From Gamarada debralockiae (taxonomy: Eukaryota > Ascomycota > Leotiomycetes > Helotiales > Hyphodiscaceae): a DNA stretch of 63,430 nucleotides. The stretch is from assembly GCA_002803225.1 (NCBI GenBank), contig NXFV01001431.1, positions 1 through 63,430 on the forward strand, in the 5' to 3' direction. The notes under the pieces are model-generated. The model was not told the DNA's origin and made no database searches. It saw only the letters and a program-made list of their open reading frames with translations. Positions 21,736 to 32,598 of the stretch are shown piece by piece; the first letter of the stretch is position 1, and each line of letters starts with the position of its first letter. The position numbers and the translations under genes are program-made.

Positions 21736-23196
21736 GTGGAACCCATTTTGGCCTCCCGTGTGCCCCGGCTACAGTTTCCTTGCCGAATTTTGCACGGGAA
21801 TCCGTTTCTGCTCCCTTATAGGGTTCCTGCTGGAGCAATTTTGGATCCCTCTCGTCAAAGACCGCGTGACTAGTAATTCAGCCCCCGTGTCTTCCGGAGC
21901 CATTTTCCAAGAAGTGTCTGCGGATCAAACAAAAGCTAGCATATCTTCTCTCCATCTTTTTCCTTATCCTTAACTGTTTGCAGAAGAACAATTAACGCGC
22001 AAGCAACTCCAATCACCAGGTAGCAGCTGCTTGAGTTGCTCACCGTATACAAAGAACACTCACTGTTCCCATATCTGGGTTATCGTCGCGCAGAGGCACT
22101 CCGATCGATGTCTACTGTTCAAGTTTTCCAACGCTTCAGCAATAAGTTATCAACCCCCCCGAAAAAAAAAGCAGCCAGTAGTAGATAGCAAAATATACGA
22201 AGAAGAAGCTCGAGGACAAAATAAATACAAAAAATCCAACATTCCGCCCCCTTCTCTGCCTAAAGCACAAAGCTCAGCCCATCCATGCATCATTGGAGTG
22301 GGAAGCGCCAGGCACAACTATAAGGGGTTCAGCTCGGTGGCTGGGGGCCCACAGCAGGCAGGGGGGAATTGGGTGTTGGTTTAAGATATTCAGGTCCCGA
22401 CAAGGTGGGGTTAGCGGGTGATCACCCCACATTGAATTCTCTTCCCAGTACGTTCAATCTGTGTTCCCCGACATTTTTTCTTTCAAATCTGGTGATATAG
22501 CTAATAGAGAAATAACGACTTCAGGAGCTAGATGTCTTCATTTAGTAGTATCACTAGATGTCGGAGCGAGTTTAGGACTTTGTAAGATAATAGTCTTAGA
22601 TCAGTTCTTTCTCTCAACCTCTCACTCTAAAATTATGTGACGAGAAGTGTTTTTGATATTATTTCTCATTTGTTTAAGTTTGGTTTTAACTGATCTCGGC
22701 GCCTGGAAATAGTTTTTTATTTTTATTTTTTTTTTTTCCCAGATCATTTTCAAGTTCATTGCGAAACAACTTGTTTCGACACGTAAAGGGCCTATAGACA
22801 ACAGACCAGTTCTAATTAAGTTGAAGGGTTCACGAGTATTTGATTTCTTGTAATCTTGGCGCTTTTTAAGTTGAGCATATTAGAGGTCATGATAAAGCCT
22901 CTTCATTAAGGAACTGCCCAATCCTATTGGCCAATTTGTTCGTTCAGTGGAGACCGTGCAGCAGCCACAATCAACAGCGAAGCCCACCACTGGTGAGTAC
23001 GTAAGCAGCCAAGTTAACTATTTCTCTTCTCGTCGTATTTGAGCTTTCTCCTTCAACTAAGCGGCTCGGGTCTCCTAAATTCATGTACTCGTTTAGAGAA
23101 CACCGTGACTCGTGGTAACAATTGTTCTGACATTTTTCTTCTCGCCAGTAACGGCAAGACACCCGCCCATGGAGCTTGGGTTGTGCCGCATCCACG
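21736..23196. other. Upstream region of the NLR gene
   Basis: About 1.4 kb with no gene recognised. It includes a stem-like GTGGGG...CCCCAC inverted pair at about 22403-22429, a T-rich run at about 22716-22738 and AT-rich sequence. Promoter elements are expected here but not identified. Confidence 0.4.
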
Positions 23197-26100
23197 ATGG
23201 CGCAGCCTGGTTCACTGTCTAGCCCACAGCCCGGCCCTCCAGCGTCCGAGTACAAAGTGGGATGGATCTCTGCTCTCCCTGTGGAATTAACGGCTGCGGT
23301 AGCCATGCTGGATAGGACTTACATAGGTCAGACTGACACCGCACAATATACACTCGGGAGCATATACAACCACAATGTTGTCCTTGCCTGCCTGCCAGCT
23401 GGGCAGATTGGCACGAACGCAGCGGCGACAGTCGTAGCTGAAATGAAATCAAAGTTTCCCAACCTCTCATTTGGTCTTATGGTTGGTATAGGAGCAGGAG
23501 TACCCAGCATTGGATCAGATATTCGACTTGGTGATGTGGTTATCAGTCAACCTCAGAGGTCGTACGGAGGAGTCGTTCAATATGACTTTGGGAAAACCGG
23601 CCCGGGATACAGTTCCACCGAAGGATTTCTTAATTCACCGCCTAAAATTCTCCTCACAGCTGTGGCGAAGGTGCGATCCAACCTGAGCCTTGATGTGAGT
23701 CGAATACCAGAGCACCTGACCTCCGTTGTGCAACATGCTGAATTCAATCGCATTCACGCTGGACCGGACGTTCTTTACCGTGCCGATTATCAACATACGG
23801 GGGGCCTGACATGCGACAATTGCGATGAAACGATGATAGTCTCTCGTACTCCACGAGTGCGGGATGAGGTAGTCATTCATTATGGCACTATAGCATCTGG
23901 TAATCAGGTCATGAAGGATGGAATCACGAGAGATGCGTTGAGCGTAAAGCTTGGCGGTGTCCTTTGCTTTGAAATGGAAGCAGCGGGTTTAATGAACTAC
24001 CTCCCCAGTCTAGTTGTACGAGGGATTTGTGACTATGCGGATTCGCATAAAAACAAAAAGTGGCAGCCATTTGCGGCAGCAGCTGCGGCAGCGTGTGCGA
24101 AAGAGGTGTTGCGATGCGTTCCCATCGACCCACATCCATTCAGCTACCCTATTCCCAATGTGAGGAAGATGGACGATAAAGATCTTAGAGTCTATGCACG
24201 GTCAGCTCTTACTCCAGAGGAACGACAGCATTATCTAGAGAATTTGAAGTTTGATCAGATCGACGCACGACATGCAACAATCAAAACTGCATATCCATAT
24301 ACCTGCCGATGGCTATTGAACAGATTCGAGTACCGGAACTGGCTCAAGATCGAACGGAATCATGAGCATGGAGGCTTCTTATGGATTAAAGGAAAGCCTG
24401 GAAGCGGAAAATCCACACTCATGAAGTTTGCTTACTCTGATGCGAAGCAAAAACTGGCTGGTACTACTGTCCTATCATTTTTCTTCAATGCGAGAGGTGG
24501 TGAACTGGAAAGGACAACTACCGGAATGTATCGGTCCCTTTTGTGCCAGCTTTTGGGAGAATATCGCGAGCTGCAAGTTGTTCTGGACCCTTTAGCGTCA
24601 TGGCTTACGATGTCTTACCCGAACGAAATCGAGACGATAAAGAATCTTTTCAGGCAGGCCATGGAACACTTTGGACGACGTAGCTTGACTTGTTTCATTG
24701 ACGCTTTGGATGAGTGCAATGAAGATCAAGTGCGAGAAATGATTGCATTTTGGGAGCAACTGGGAGAACTTCAAGCACACAACCAAGGAATCTTTCGCGT
24801 CTGCTTTTCGAGTCGCCACTACCCACACATTACAATCCGGAGAGGCATTGAGCTTGTTTTAGAAGGCCAGGAAGAACATCAACATGATATAGCTTGCTAT
24901 CTACAGAACGAGCTACGAATTGGAGATGGTCCGATTGTCAAGCAAATAAAGGCCGAAATACTCAAGAGGGCGTCGGGCGTATTCTTGTGGGTGGCTCTCG
25001 TCGTGACGATTCTCAACAAGGAGTACGATCGTGGCCGTATCCACGCACTTCGAAAGCGATTGAACGAGATTCCCAACGGATTGAACGAGTTGTTTAGGGA
25101 CATTCTATTAAAAGACGGCGAGAGTATAGAGGAGTTGATCATTTGTATCCAATGGATCTTGTTCGCAAGGCAACCCTTGAGTCGCGAGGAGTTGTACTTT
25201 GCTGTTTTGACCGGGGCAGAGCCCGATCAGATGGGCGACTGGCATCCTGAAGAATATACGGCGCATGACATGGAACGATACATTCTAAGTGCTTCGAAGG
25301 GACTTGCGGAATTCACTAAATCCGATCGGCCAACTGCTCAGTTCATTCATGAGTCCGTGAGAGACTACCTACTCTCCGGGAATGGCCTGGAATGGCTGCG
25401 ATCTGATCTCGTGAAGAACTTCCCTGGCTTGAGCCACGAAAGGCTAAAGATGTCTTGCTATGACTATATAAAAATGTTCCTCTCCGAATATCGAACCTGG
25501 ACCTCAACTCGGCTTCTGCCATCAACGGGGAAGTATGTTCTCCTCAGGTACGCATTGAAGCATGTACTCTATCATGCAGATGCTGCTGGAGGCTGTGGCG
25601 TTCTTCAAAATCAATTTTTCGAAAGCTTTCCATTCAGGCTGTGGGACCAAATGACCAGAGCTCTCTTAAAGAAGGGGTATTCTAACGAGGATCATTCAAT
25701 AGACGCTAGTCAACTATATGTTCTCGCGTTGCAAGACCTCCCAAATCTCGTTCGAGTTGAACTCGAACGCGTACCGCATATGGACATCTTCGGCGAATTT
25801 TTCAAGTATCCATTATTTGCTGCCATTAGCTTAGGAAGGGCAAAAGTTGTCACAGCATTGCTTATGCCAAGCCAGAAGTCATGTCCGATTTCCGACATCT
25901 CTGCATCACAATTTGGAGCAGTCGTTCATAGGGTCATTAGGAATAGTAACGGCTACCATCTTGCGACGGAACGGACTTTGTTCTTACAAGCTTGTAGCAG
26001 AGGTGACCTTCCCCTGGCAAAAATTCTGCTGGCAACTGGTAAAGTCGACCCTAATTGTCGGAACAAGTATGGGCAGACCGTATTATCTTGCGCCGCTGAG

Positions 26101-26697
26101 AAAGGACAAGAAGAGATTGTCCGACTTCTACTCTATCCAAACCGGTCAACTGATCTCGATAAGTCTAATTCCATTGGCATGCCCCTCGCCGAGTTGAATG
26201 GAAGGGACATATATGGCCGAACACCTCTTTTCCGGGCAGTCCTTTCGGGGAACGAGAGGTTGACGAAGCTGATGCTAGATTGTCCGGAGATCGAAATTGA
26301 CTGCAGAGATAAAGAACTCCAAACCCCGTTACATCTAGCGGCAGCATGGGGATACACAGGCATGGTTTCTATTTTTGTAGCGCAACGCCGTGGGGAAGTT
26401 GATTTGAAAGATAACCTGGGACAGACACCGCTGACTTTGGCGGCAAAGAAAGGAAACGTGGCAGTTGTTAAGTTATTCCTAGCACATCCTTTTGTTAGCG
26501 TTAATTCTCAGGACAGCTGTGGTCGGACCCCGCTGTGTATGGCTGTAAAGGAGGGACACATTGCGGTGATAAAGGTCCTTTTGCAATGTCGGAGAGTTGA
26601 GGCAGGCTTGAAGGACGCTTTTGGGAGAGAGCCGTTGTGGTATAGCAAGAACTCAGAGGTGACGGAGCTTCTGAAGAGGCACATGTCAGCATTGTAA
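23197..26697 (+). CDS. PNP-NACHT-ankyrin NLR-like STAND receptor
   Basis: Single-exon 1,166-residue STAND NTPase. Residues about 12-310 form a purine nucleoside phosphorylase/nucleosidase-like domain, with VGWISALPVELTAAVAMLD, GLMVGIGAGVPS, GDVVISQP, FEMEAAG and RGICDYADSHKNKKWQPFAA. A linker leads to the NACHT domain: P-loop GKPGSGKST (399-407), Walker B LTCFIDALDEC (D502) and the sensor-like FRVCFSSRHYP. A helical region follows, then at least five ankyrin repeats from about 929, such as LQTPLHLAAAWGYTGMVSIF. In related fungal and bacterial proteins the repeats sense a trigger, NACHT oligomerises and the PNP domain acts on nucleotides, with roles in non-self recognition or cell death; that is inference here. 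I chose the ATG at 23197 (MAQPGSLSS), just before the domain. All key motifs look intact. Confidence 0.9.
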   Translation: MAQPGSLSSPQPGPPASEYKVGWISALPVELTAAVAMLDRTYIGQTDTAQYTLGSIYNHNVVLACLPAGQIGTNAAATVVAEMKSKFPNLSFGLMVGIGAGVPSIGSDIRLGDVVISQPQRSYGGVVQYDFGKTGPGYSSTEGFLNSPPKILLTAVAKVRSNLSLDVSRIPEHLTSVVQHAEFNRIHAGPDVLYRADYQHTGGLTCDNCDETMIVSRTPRVRDEVVIHYGTIASGNQVMKDGITRDALSVKLGGVLCFEMEAAGLMNYLPSLVVRGICDYADSHKNKKWQPFAAAAAAACAKEVLRCVPIDPHPFSYPIPNVRKMDDKDLRVYARSALTPEERQHYLENLKFDQIDARHATIKTAYPYTCRWLLNRFEYRNWLKIERNHEHGGFLWIKGKPGSGKSTLMKFAYSDAKQKLAGTTVLSFFFNARGGELERTTTGMYRSLLCQLLGEYRELQVVLDPLASWLTMSYPNEIETIKNLFRQAMEHFGRRSLTCFIDALDECNEDQVREMIAFWEQLGELQAHNQGIFRVCFSSRHYPHITIRRGIELVLEGQEEHQHDIACYLQNELRIGDGPIVKQIKAEILKRASGVFLWVALVVTILNKEYDRGRIHALRKRLNEIPNGLNELFRDILLKDGESIEELIICIQWILFARQPLSREELYFAVLTGAEPDQMGDWHPEEYTAHDMERYILSASKGLAEFTKSDRPTAQFIHESVRDYLLSGNGLEWLRSDLVKNFPGLSHERLKMSCYDYIKMFLSEYRTWTSTRLLPSTGKYVLLRYALKHVLYHADAAGGCGVLQNQFFESFPFRLWDQMTRALLKKGYSNEDHSIDASQLYVLALQDLPNLVRVELERVPHMDIFGEFFKYPLFAAISLGRAKVVTALLMPSQKSCPISDISASQFGAVVHRVIRNSNGYHLATERTLFLQACSRGDLPLAKILLATGKVDPNCRNKYGQTVLSCAAEKGQEEIVRLLLYPNRSTDLDKSNSIGMPLAELNGRDIYGRTPLFRAVLSGNERLTKLMLDCPEIEIDCRDKELQTPLHLAAAWGYTGMVSIFVAQRRGEVDLKDNLGQTPLTLAAKKGNVAVVKLFLAHPFVSVNSQDSCGRTPLCMAVKEGHIAVIKVLLQCRRVEAGLKDAFGREPLWYSKNSEVTELLKRHMSAL

Positions 26698-27498
26698 TTG
26701 GATATACTGCCTAATAAAGCACCGCCGCCAGACTTCCTAACGTGGAGACATTCCGCTGGTGAGATATATTGAGGTCCAGGCACTACCAAACGACTCACTT
26801 CAGTCAGGAAAATGTTGAAAAACTCGATACAGTCTTTATCAGGCCAACAAGGGTAAAGGCGGCAGATACCTCTTGCGTTAAACACCTTGGTGCGTCTGTG
26901 AGAGAATATTGTGCGCTGATAACTCTGGAGACTCTTGTCCATGTGTTACGATAGACTGGGGAACATCCGATTGGGCGACTTAAGAATGGTGGTGTGACAC
27001 CTGCCCACTTTAAGCCTTGCAGATAGTTATTCGTAGCTTCAGGTCAGAAGGGTACATCGTCGTGGGGGTGGGATGTATTTTGATGCGGGTTGCGCCATAT
27101 GCTGTAGGCATCTTCGTACCTCTGCTGCCGCCAGAGACTTGGATACCCATAGACTCAAAATTAATTATTTTCTTTCCTAGTTCCATTTTAGTTTTTGGAC
27201 GTCCGCTGCTACTGCTTTGACCTAAGCCTAGCCTAAGCATCCTAAGCACTCTCTGAGTCAGACCTGAGCAGTGCGGGCAGCTATGATGAGATTGCAGAAG
27301 TCGATTCTGAAGGTGAGAAGGAGGTGTCTGAAGTCGGCGTGGATGGATCGGTAATCTGATGACAGGATGTGGATGACAGCAGCAGGATGTGGAGATCGCA
27401 ATGATGTTTGTTGCAGGAAGGAGACGGTGTTGCTGTTGTTGGAAGAAGGAAGTAGTTGTTGGGAAGAAGAGTTTGTAGGTCTCACAAAGGGAGATACT
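26698..27498. other. NLR 3' flank with a degenerate repeat
   Basis: No gene. It contains copy B of the dispersed repeat (27180-27260) and, on the minus strand at 27258-27485, a Ser/Pro/Leu-rich open frame that could be the start of a retroelement interior. The latter is not recognised by sequence. Confidence 0.4.
27180..27260. repeat. Copy B of the dispersed repeat, G-to-A drifted
   Basis: TTCCATTTTAGTTTTTGGAC, then GCTGCTACTGCTTTGACCTA, matches copy A at 21590 with changes. CTGAGC units of copy A appear here as CTAAGC, in the direction RIP produces. Confidence 0.65.
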
Positions 27499-27697
27499 TG
27501 TTAGAGGTACTGTATTGCGAAAATACTAAGCTAAGGGGAAGAAGCAGGAGGAGGAGAAGAGCTCTAATTTATATAAAGTATTTATCTTGCATATTCCCAC
27601 GCTAGGTCTAGCGAGCCCTTGAGTAAATAAACCTTAAGCGAGCGAGTAAGTCAGGGGATAATCGCGTGACAAGTCATGTGACGCTAGGCCTGTCACA
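27499..27697 (-). mobile_element. Probable solo or remnant LTR
   Basis: Read on the minus strand, 199 bp begin TGTGACAGGCCTAGCGTCAC and end TCTAACA, the TG...CA form of a long terminal repeat. A TATA-like TTTATATAAAT and a C/T-rich stretch fit promoter architecture. No second LTR or polymerase frame was found; a short open frame downstream could be interior sequence. Target duplications are not clear. Confidence 0.45.
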
Positions 27698-28238
27698 GCA
27701 GCCTATAACATAATAGGAGCGCGTGCCTACGGCCCGACCTCGCCTTCGGGAAAATAAGTCTTTATTACTATTATACTAGTATATCTAAATAGTATAAACC
27801 TATTTCCCGTTGGTCTAAGATCGCTAATTGGTGGCCCCTCTAAGATCGTTGATTAGCTATGATTTTTAGCGCTAGATTTACAGTAATTGGTTAGCTAAAG
27901 AGGTGTTAATACTTTTAAGTTCTAAAAGCACTTGAGGAAAATTAAAACCAAGAGTGCAATTAACCTGACCGTATCGCTGAAGCCCACTAATTAGGCGAAG
28001 CCGTAAAAATTTGTGGGTCAGTTGGTCCATGATTAAAATGCACTTCATGTGAAGGACTACACGAATCGTTTAGCAGAAAACTACAGAGCTCCCCACTTAT
28101 CGCGGAATGTATAGTATATTTTAGATACTTCAACTAAATGTCCGAAAACAGAGCGTAATAAATGATGATTGACTGAGGGAATTTGCAGTGTTAGAGATAT
28201 ACGAATATCTCAGGCGACAGGCAAACCAAACTACTCTA
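27698..28238. other. AT-rich intergenic
   Basis: AT-rich sequence with repeated GATCGnTnATT-like words around 27820-27890. Nothing coding is recognised. Confidence 0.4.
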
Positions 28239-30203
28239 CTACACCTTCGTAAGTCTAACAAAGCACTTCTCGGGGGTGTGCGTCAGCCTATCTACCGCAG
28301 CATACCCACTTAATTCCACAGGACACTTCTGCAACTCAAAATTCCAGATAATGAGCGTCAACACCAACCGTAACTCAAGATACGCCATTCTGCGTCCAAA
28401 ACAACCTCTTGGACCGAGTCCAAAAGTAAGCAACGGCCCTGCAGCAGCATCAAACACCTTCCTGCCGTCCTCCTCGACGAGCCATCTTTCCGGTTTGAAC
28501 TCGGCCATATCATCCACATTCCAAGCTCCAACACGGTCTTTAGCCTCACGTCCACTGGGGCTGCGAAGAGAGTCGTTGATGGGGAAAGAGGGCGAAAAGA
28601 AACTCGGCCCATTGCTCATGAGGAAGACATCTGTGCCTTTGGGAATATGGTGGCCAAGGACCTCGACGTCCACCATCGCGGTTCGTGCAGCGAATGCTGC
28701 GGTACGAGAGTGGCGGATTATTTCTTCCATTACAGCTTCCAAGTAGGGGACGGATGTTTTGGTAATTTCTTGGATCGTCGGAATGCGCTTTTCTGCTGCT
28801 GCTGTTGCGAGGGCACATTGCAGTTCGGAGCGGAGTTTAGATTGAACGGAGGGGTTGTCGGTGAGCATTTTGAGACCCCACGATATGGTAGTTGCTGTGG
28901 TGTCGTGGGCGCCAATTACGAAGCCGAAGATCTGAGCAAGTCAGTTTGCGTCGAGCAATTGGAACGGTCGAGTTAACGTACCTCGTCGTACATAGCTCTA
29001 GAATGGAACATTGGTGCGCGATTTTCTTTTTCGGACAAGAGCATTTCTCTGCGTAGAATATCGTCCATCGCACATCTCACTTCCCTGTCGTTTTCTTGTT
29101 GTCCAATGAATCTATTCTTTGTCTTCTCTACCTCTTCCTTTATAAACTTATCCTTGATCGCCATGGCCTTCCGCATCGACGATGTCTTTCGGAGGAACCA
29201 GTGAGCCAGAACTGGAAGTGGGGACTTAATACTGGTTTCCAAGCTGTCTGTGAGTGTGATAATAGATTGAATAGCTGCTGGATTGGGAGCAGCGGGAAAA
29301 TCTGCCTCCTTATCCACGCTGCTAGGAAGTGGGAGTGACTTCATGGACGAGCAGATCTGTACCTGAGCTCGGGTGGTGCTGTTGGAGGGATCGGCTCCAA
29401 ACACAGCAGCCCACACAGCGTCAAGAGCTGTGCGATATACATCACTGGAGGCCTCAAATGGATGGCCTTGAGCCAGCCTCGACTTTTCGTCCCAAAGTGT
29501 CACCAGATCCATGAAAGCGGTGTAAATTTGGGGGCCGGCAACCCCGTGTAAGAAAGCCGGGGTCATCAGATCTTGTAACCATCTTCGATGCTGCTTGAAC
29601 GTATTATCCGTCTTCATAGAAATATGGTGCTGGGGCATGAGACCCAGAAATATGCCACCGAAAAAGTTCGACCGATCGAATTCCTTGGTGCGTCGTAGTA
29701 GGATATCCTGGGCTTCCCGAAAATCCGTTATGACAACCCAGGGCCGTGCAAAAGGACGACCGAAAACCTGTACAATAGGAGACTTAAGCTTATAGTTCTG
29801 CGAAGTAATCCAGTCCCAAAGCTGCTTGGTTTTGCCCATGTGCTTAACCATTGACCCCATGTCGCCGAAGATGCTTTTGGTTGCCTCTTCGTTATACGGT
29901 ACTTTAAAGTTTTAGGAGTTAGCAGTTGCTTAATTGGGGAGAAAGGCCGAGCTTAGAAGATTTTCATAAATTCCAATACATGCTTTTCTACTCTCGGGCC
30001 TCTCTATAGAGTACATTCATAGGGCCAAGCTCACGGAACTGGCCAAAATAGAAAACTAAACGCTCCGAAAGTTACTTACTGCCGGGGAGTGGACGAGGAA
30101 GTGCCCAACGATAACATAGATACAGCCAAGTAGCGATGCCACCAAACAGAATGAGGGAGGTAGGCGAGCTCACCCCGATGAACGAGGAGGAGAACTCAGT
30201 CAT
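28239..30203 (-). CDS. Cytochrome P450 monooxygenase
   Basis: ER-anchored haem-thiolate oxygenase of unknown substrate. Three exons (30080-30203, 28982-29901, 28239-28931) with introns of 178 and 50 bp give 578 residues, somewhat long for the family. The first exon encodes an N-terminal membrane anchor (SLILFGGIATWLYLCYRWAL) and the proline hinge LPRPLPGIPYN spanning intron 1. Helix I carries AHDTT (356-360), whose Thr takes part in oxygen activation. An ExxR motif lies in EEIIRHSR. The haem loop FGLGPRGCFGRR has the ligand C525. Features are complete, so it is probably functional. No biosynthetic core enzyme is adjacent; the nearest regulator is the Zn2Cys6 gene 2.4 kb away. The CYP family cannot be assigned by eye. 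Confidence 0.9.
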
Positions 30204-32598
30204 TGTGAAGGTATTACCAAACGAACTCGAGCAGTAAAACTTATTAGTAAGTTGGAGTGCGATGAGCTGGCTTGAGAGAGATATTGAAGAAGGTAGAGGG
30301 AAATAGAGTACCAGAGATTTTGTCTTTAAAAGATATGCAGCTGATGATTACCGCCGGAGAGCTAAGCATGCACCAGCCAGACAGACTCAGCTATCGTGTC
30401 GTAGTTGTCAGCTTACAAAGCCAAGGGGGAAGGGACACGAACAAATATCCAATGAAGAACCAGTTTGTGAGATGCATGTCTTGTTTCTATCGTGAGTATA
30501 TTATCCATGTTATTTGTACGTGGCCAATATTAGGTGGATTGGGAAAGCAGTCAAGCTATGGCCACCCTAGGAGCGTAGCAGTCTAACGGCGCTCGCGGAG
30601 TTCCGGCGATTCTTGAGACCATCCTGATCCTGAACAGTTTTGACTCATTTTCCGGGCTGCTATCAAATTGTGCTTTCTCTTTCAGATGCTGTAAGAACGA
30701 ACCTTCAGCACTTTTCTAAACATGTTTGACGCGATTTCATTCGAAAAGAAAGCACGAGGCTGCTGCTACGATACGACGAATTCTGTGTAGTGAACTAAGC
30801 CAATCACCTGGTTGTGCTCGTAAGACCCCAGAATTATGGGTGATCTGAGACATGATAGGCTGGAAATACCGTGTTTATTGTAGCGCGTAAGACGAGCATT
30901 CTCTTAGCATAAGCTCACATCAGCAGGCACGGCTGACAATGTGCAAATAATTTGACGTAAATAATGACAGCATCGTGAATTAAGCTACTGGAATTATGTT
31001 TGCAGTAATTGGTTAGAAAATACGTGGCCGAAAGTGACTGAGAGCCTTGACACAAGGTCTCTGCAGAAGCTTGGAATATATCCTATGTTTCTGACATCTC
31101 TCATGTTTAATTCTAAGATCATAGAGGACATAAACACTAGAAACTGAGTTATATATGGTATACGGTCGCTAATACATCTGCTATATATTCTCAAAGCCTT
31201 GGCAATATAATATCGATCTTTTAAGGAAAATAGAAAGTTTATTACAAGGGGTGGATAATGTCGTTCTAGAATGACTTAAAGCACTACGTATTTTATTTTA
31301 TTTTATTTTATTTTTTGAGAATTATTACTAACTATATTGATATATAGATGTTTATTCACTAATAAGACACTGGTATTTAGTAATATGTATAATAATCTAG
31401 TGAGGTCACAGGAATATGTGTCCTTTCCAATTTGAAGTATTCTTACATCGCTACAAGTTACATCTTCCTGTGAGTTTTCGTTTAACGAATTTGCTTCTTG
31501 ACTCTGTGTGCTTAAGGAGATGACAGAGACATAAACACAGGTAACGTCAGCATGTGCATTGTTGTTCAGACTTTGATTGAGTTCCAAAGGAGGCATTGTA
31601 GTGTGTAGGAATCCTATGTGGGCTCCATATCTATCTGAACGGTAATTTGATCCAATAGGAAGGCTTATCCTGTCTGTTCTCATTTGATACCACTGGATGG
31701 CTGTCAAAGACCTGAGGTGTCAAGGGTCTGATGTCGTTATCCAGGGGTTGTCTACTTTGTCATTAGCTATTTATTGTTGTATCTACGGGCAAATTCGGAG
31801 TTTAAGTGAGGACGGTACTCCGCACGGGTATTTCTGCACCTCTACATCTATAAAACAAAGTCAAAGATGATACCTGTCTGGAGGGCAGCAACGAACAATT
31901 TGATCTGCGTGGACTAGATTGCAATGTTGCAATTTAAACAGCGATGCGAAATCAGCTCTATTCTCCATAATGCTATTTCTACTAATGCTCACGTCCAAAT
32001 TTCAATAAAACATTAGATTTACACCCATATTCTACGTCATCTACCCTACCATCGCAAAAAAACTCGATGTTGGCATCGTATTCAGCTCACGGAAATGGAA
32101 GGAAAGTCGAGACTGTAGGACCGATGTTCGAGCCTGAAATTCCCGGCATCATATCTCCAGCCCCTTTGGGAAAGATCATTTCAGAAGTAGCAGACTCCCC
32201 CAAGTACAATAATGGGTCCACTTAGCACCGCTCAAAGCCGGATTCGTATAACAATGCGAACATAATCTCTATAGATATTGAAGACAGCGAACCTATACGG
32301 CGAGGATCCGGGGGTGTCTTATGTATTTTATAGCCCTTCAGATATACTTATGTAATAAATCAATTATAATCTAATTTGAGTCATTTTGATTTTGATTTGA
32401 TTTTGATTGGGGGTTAATAATTAAATCAAATCAAACCCAATGCGACACTGGATATGCCTTTGAAAATTTAGTGGGGTTGGATAGGGCTGTGCTGAAATTG
32501 TCGGGACTCGATGCACCATCAATCAACCTAACTCAACACCTTGCTGCCGATCAGAACACCCATCAAACAGGAAAGGTTTACAAACTCGGGCAAATTTT
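30204..32598. other. 2.4-kb AT-rich gene-free stretch
   Basis: No supported gene. Simple repeats are (TTTTA)n at about 31290-31314 and TTTGATTTGATTTTGATT at about 32380-32405, with a partial complement AATCAAATCAAA just after. Open frames such as 31303-31707 (minus) show no domain and the composition of decayed DNA. Confidence 0.5.

Noticed and set aside
22031..22384. Plus-strand 117-codon open frame upstream of the NLR
   Set aside because: It starts at a non-ATG or poor context, is low in coding character and has no known block.
28276..28976. Plus-strand open frames over the P450 gene
   Set aside because: The minus strand carries all P450 motifs with good splice sites.
30994..31707. Minus-strand open frames in the AT-rich gap
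   Set aside because: Composition follows the AT-rich background, with no domain and no plausible neighbours or introns.
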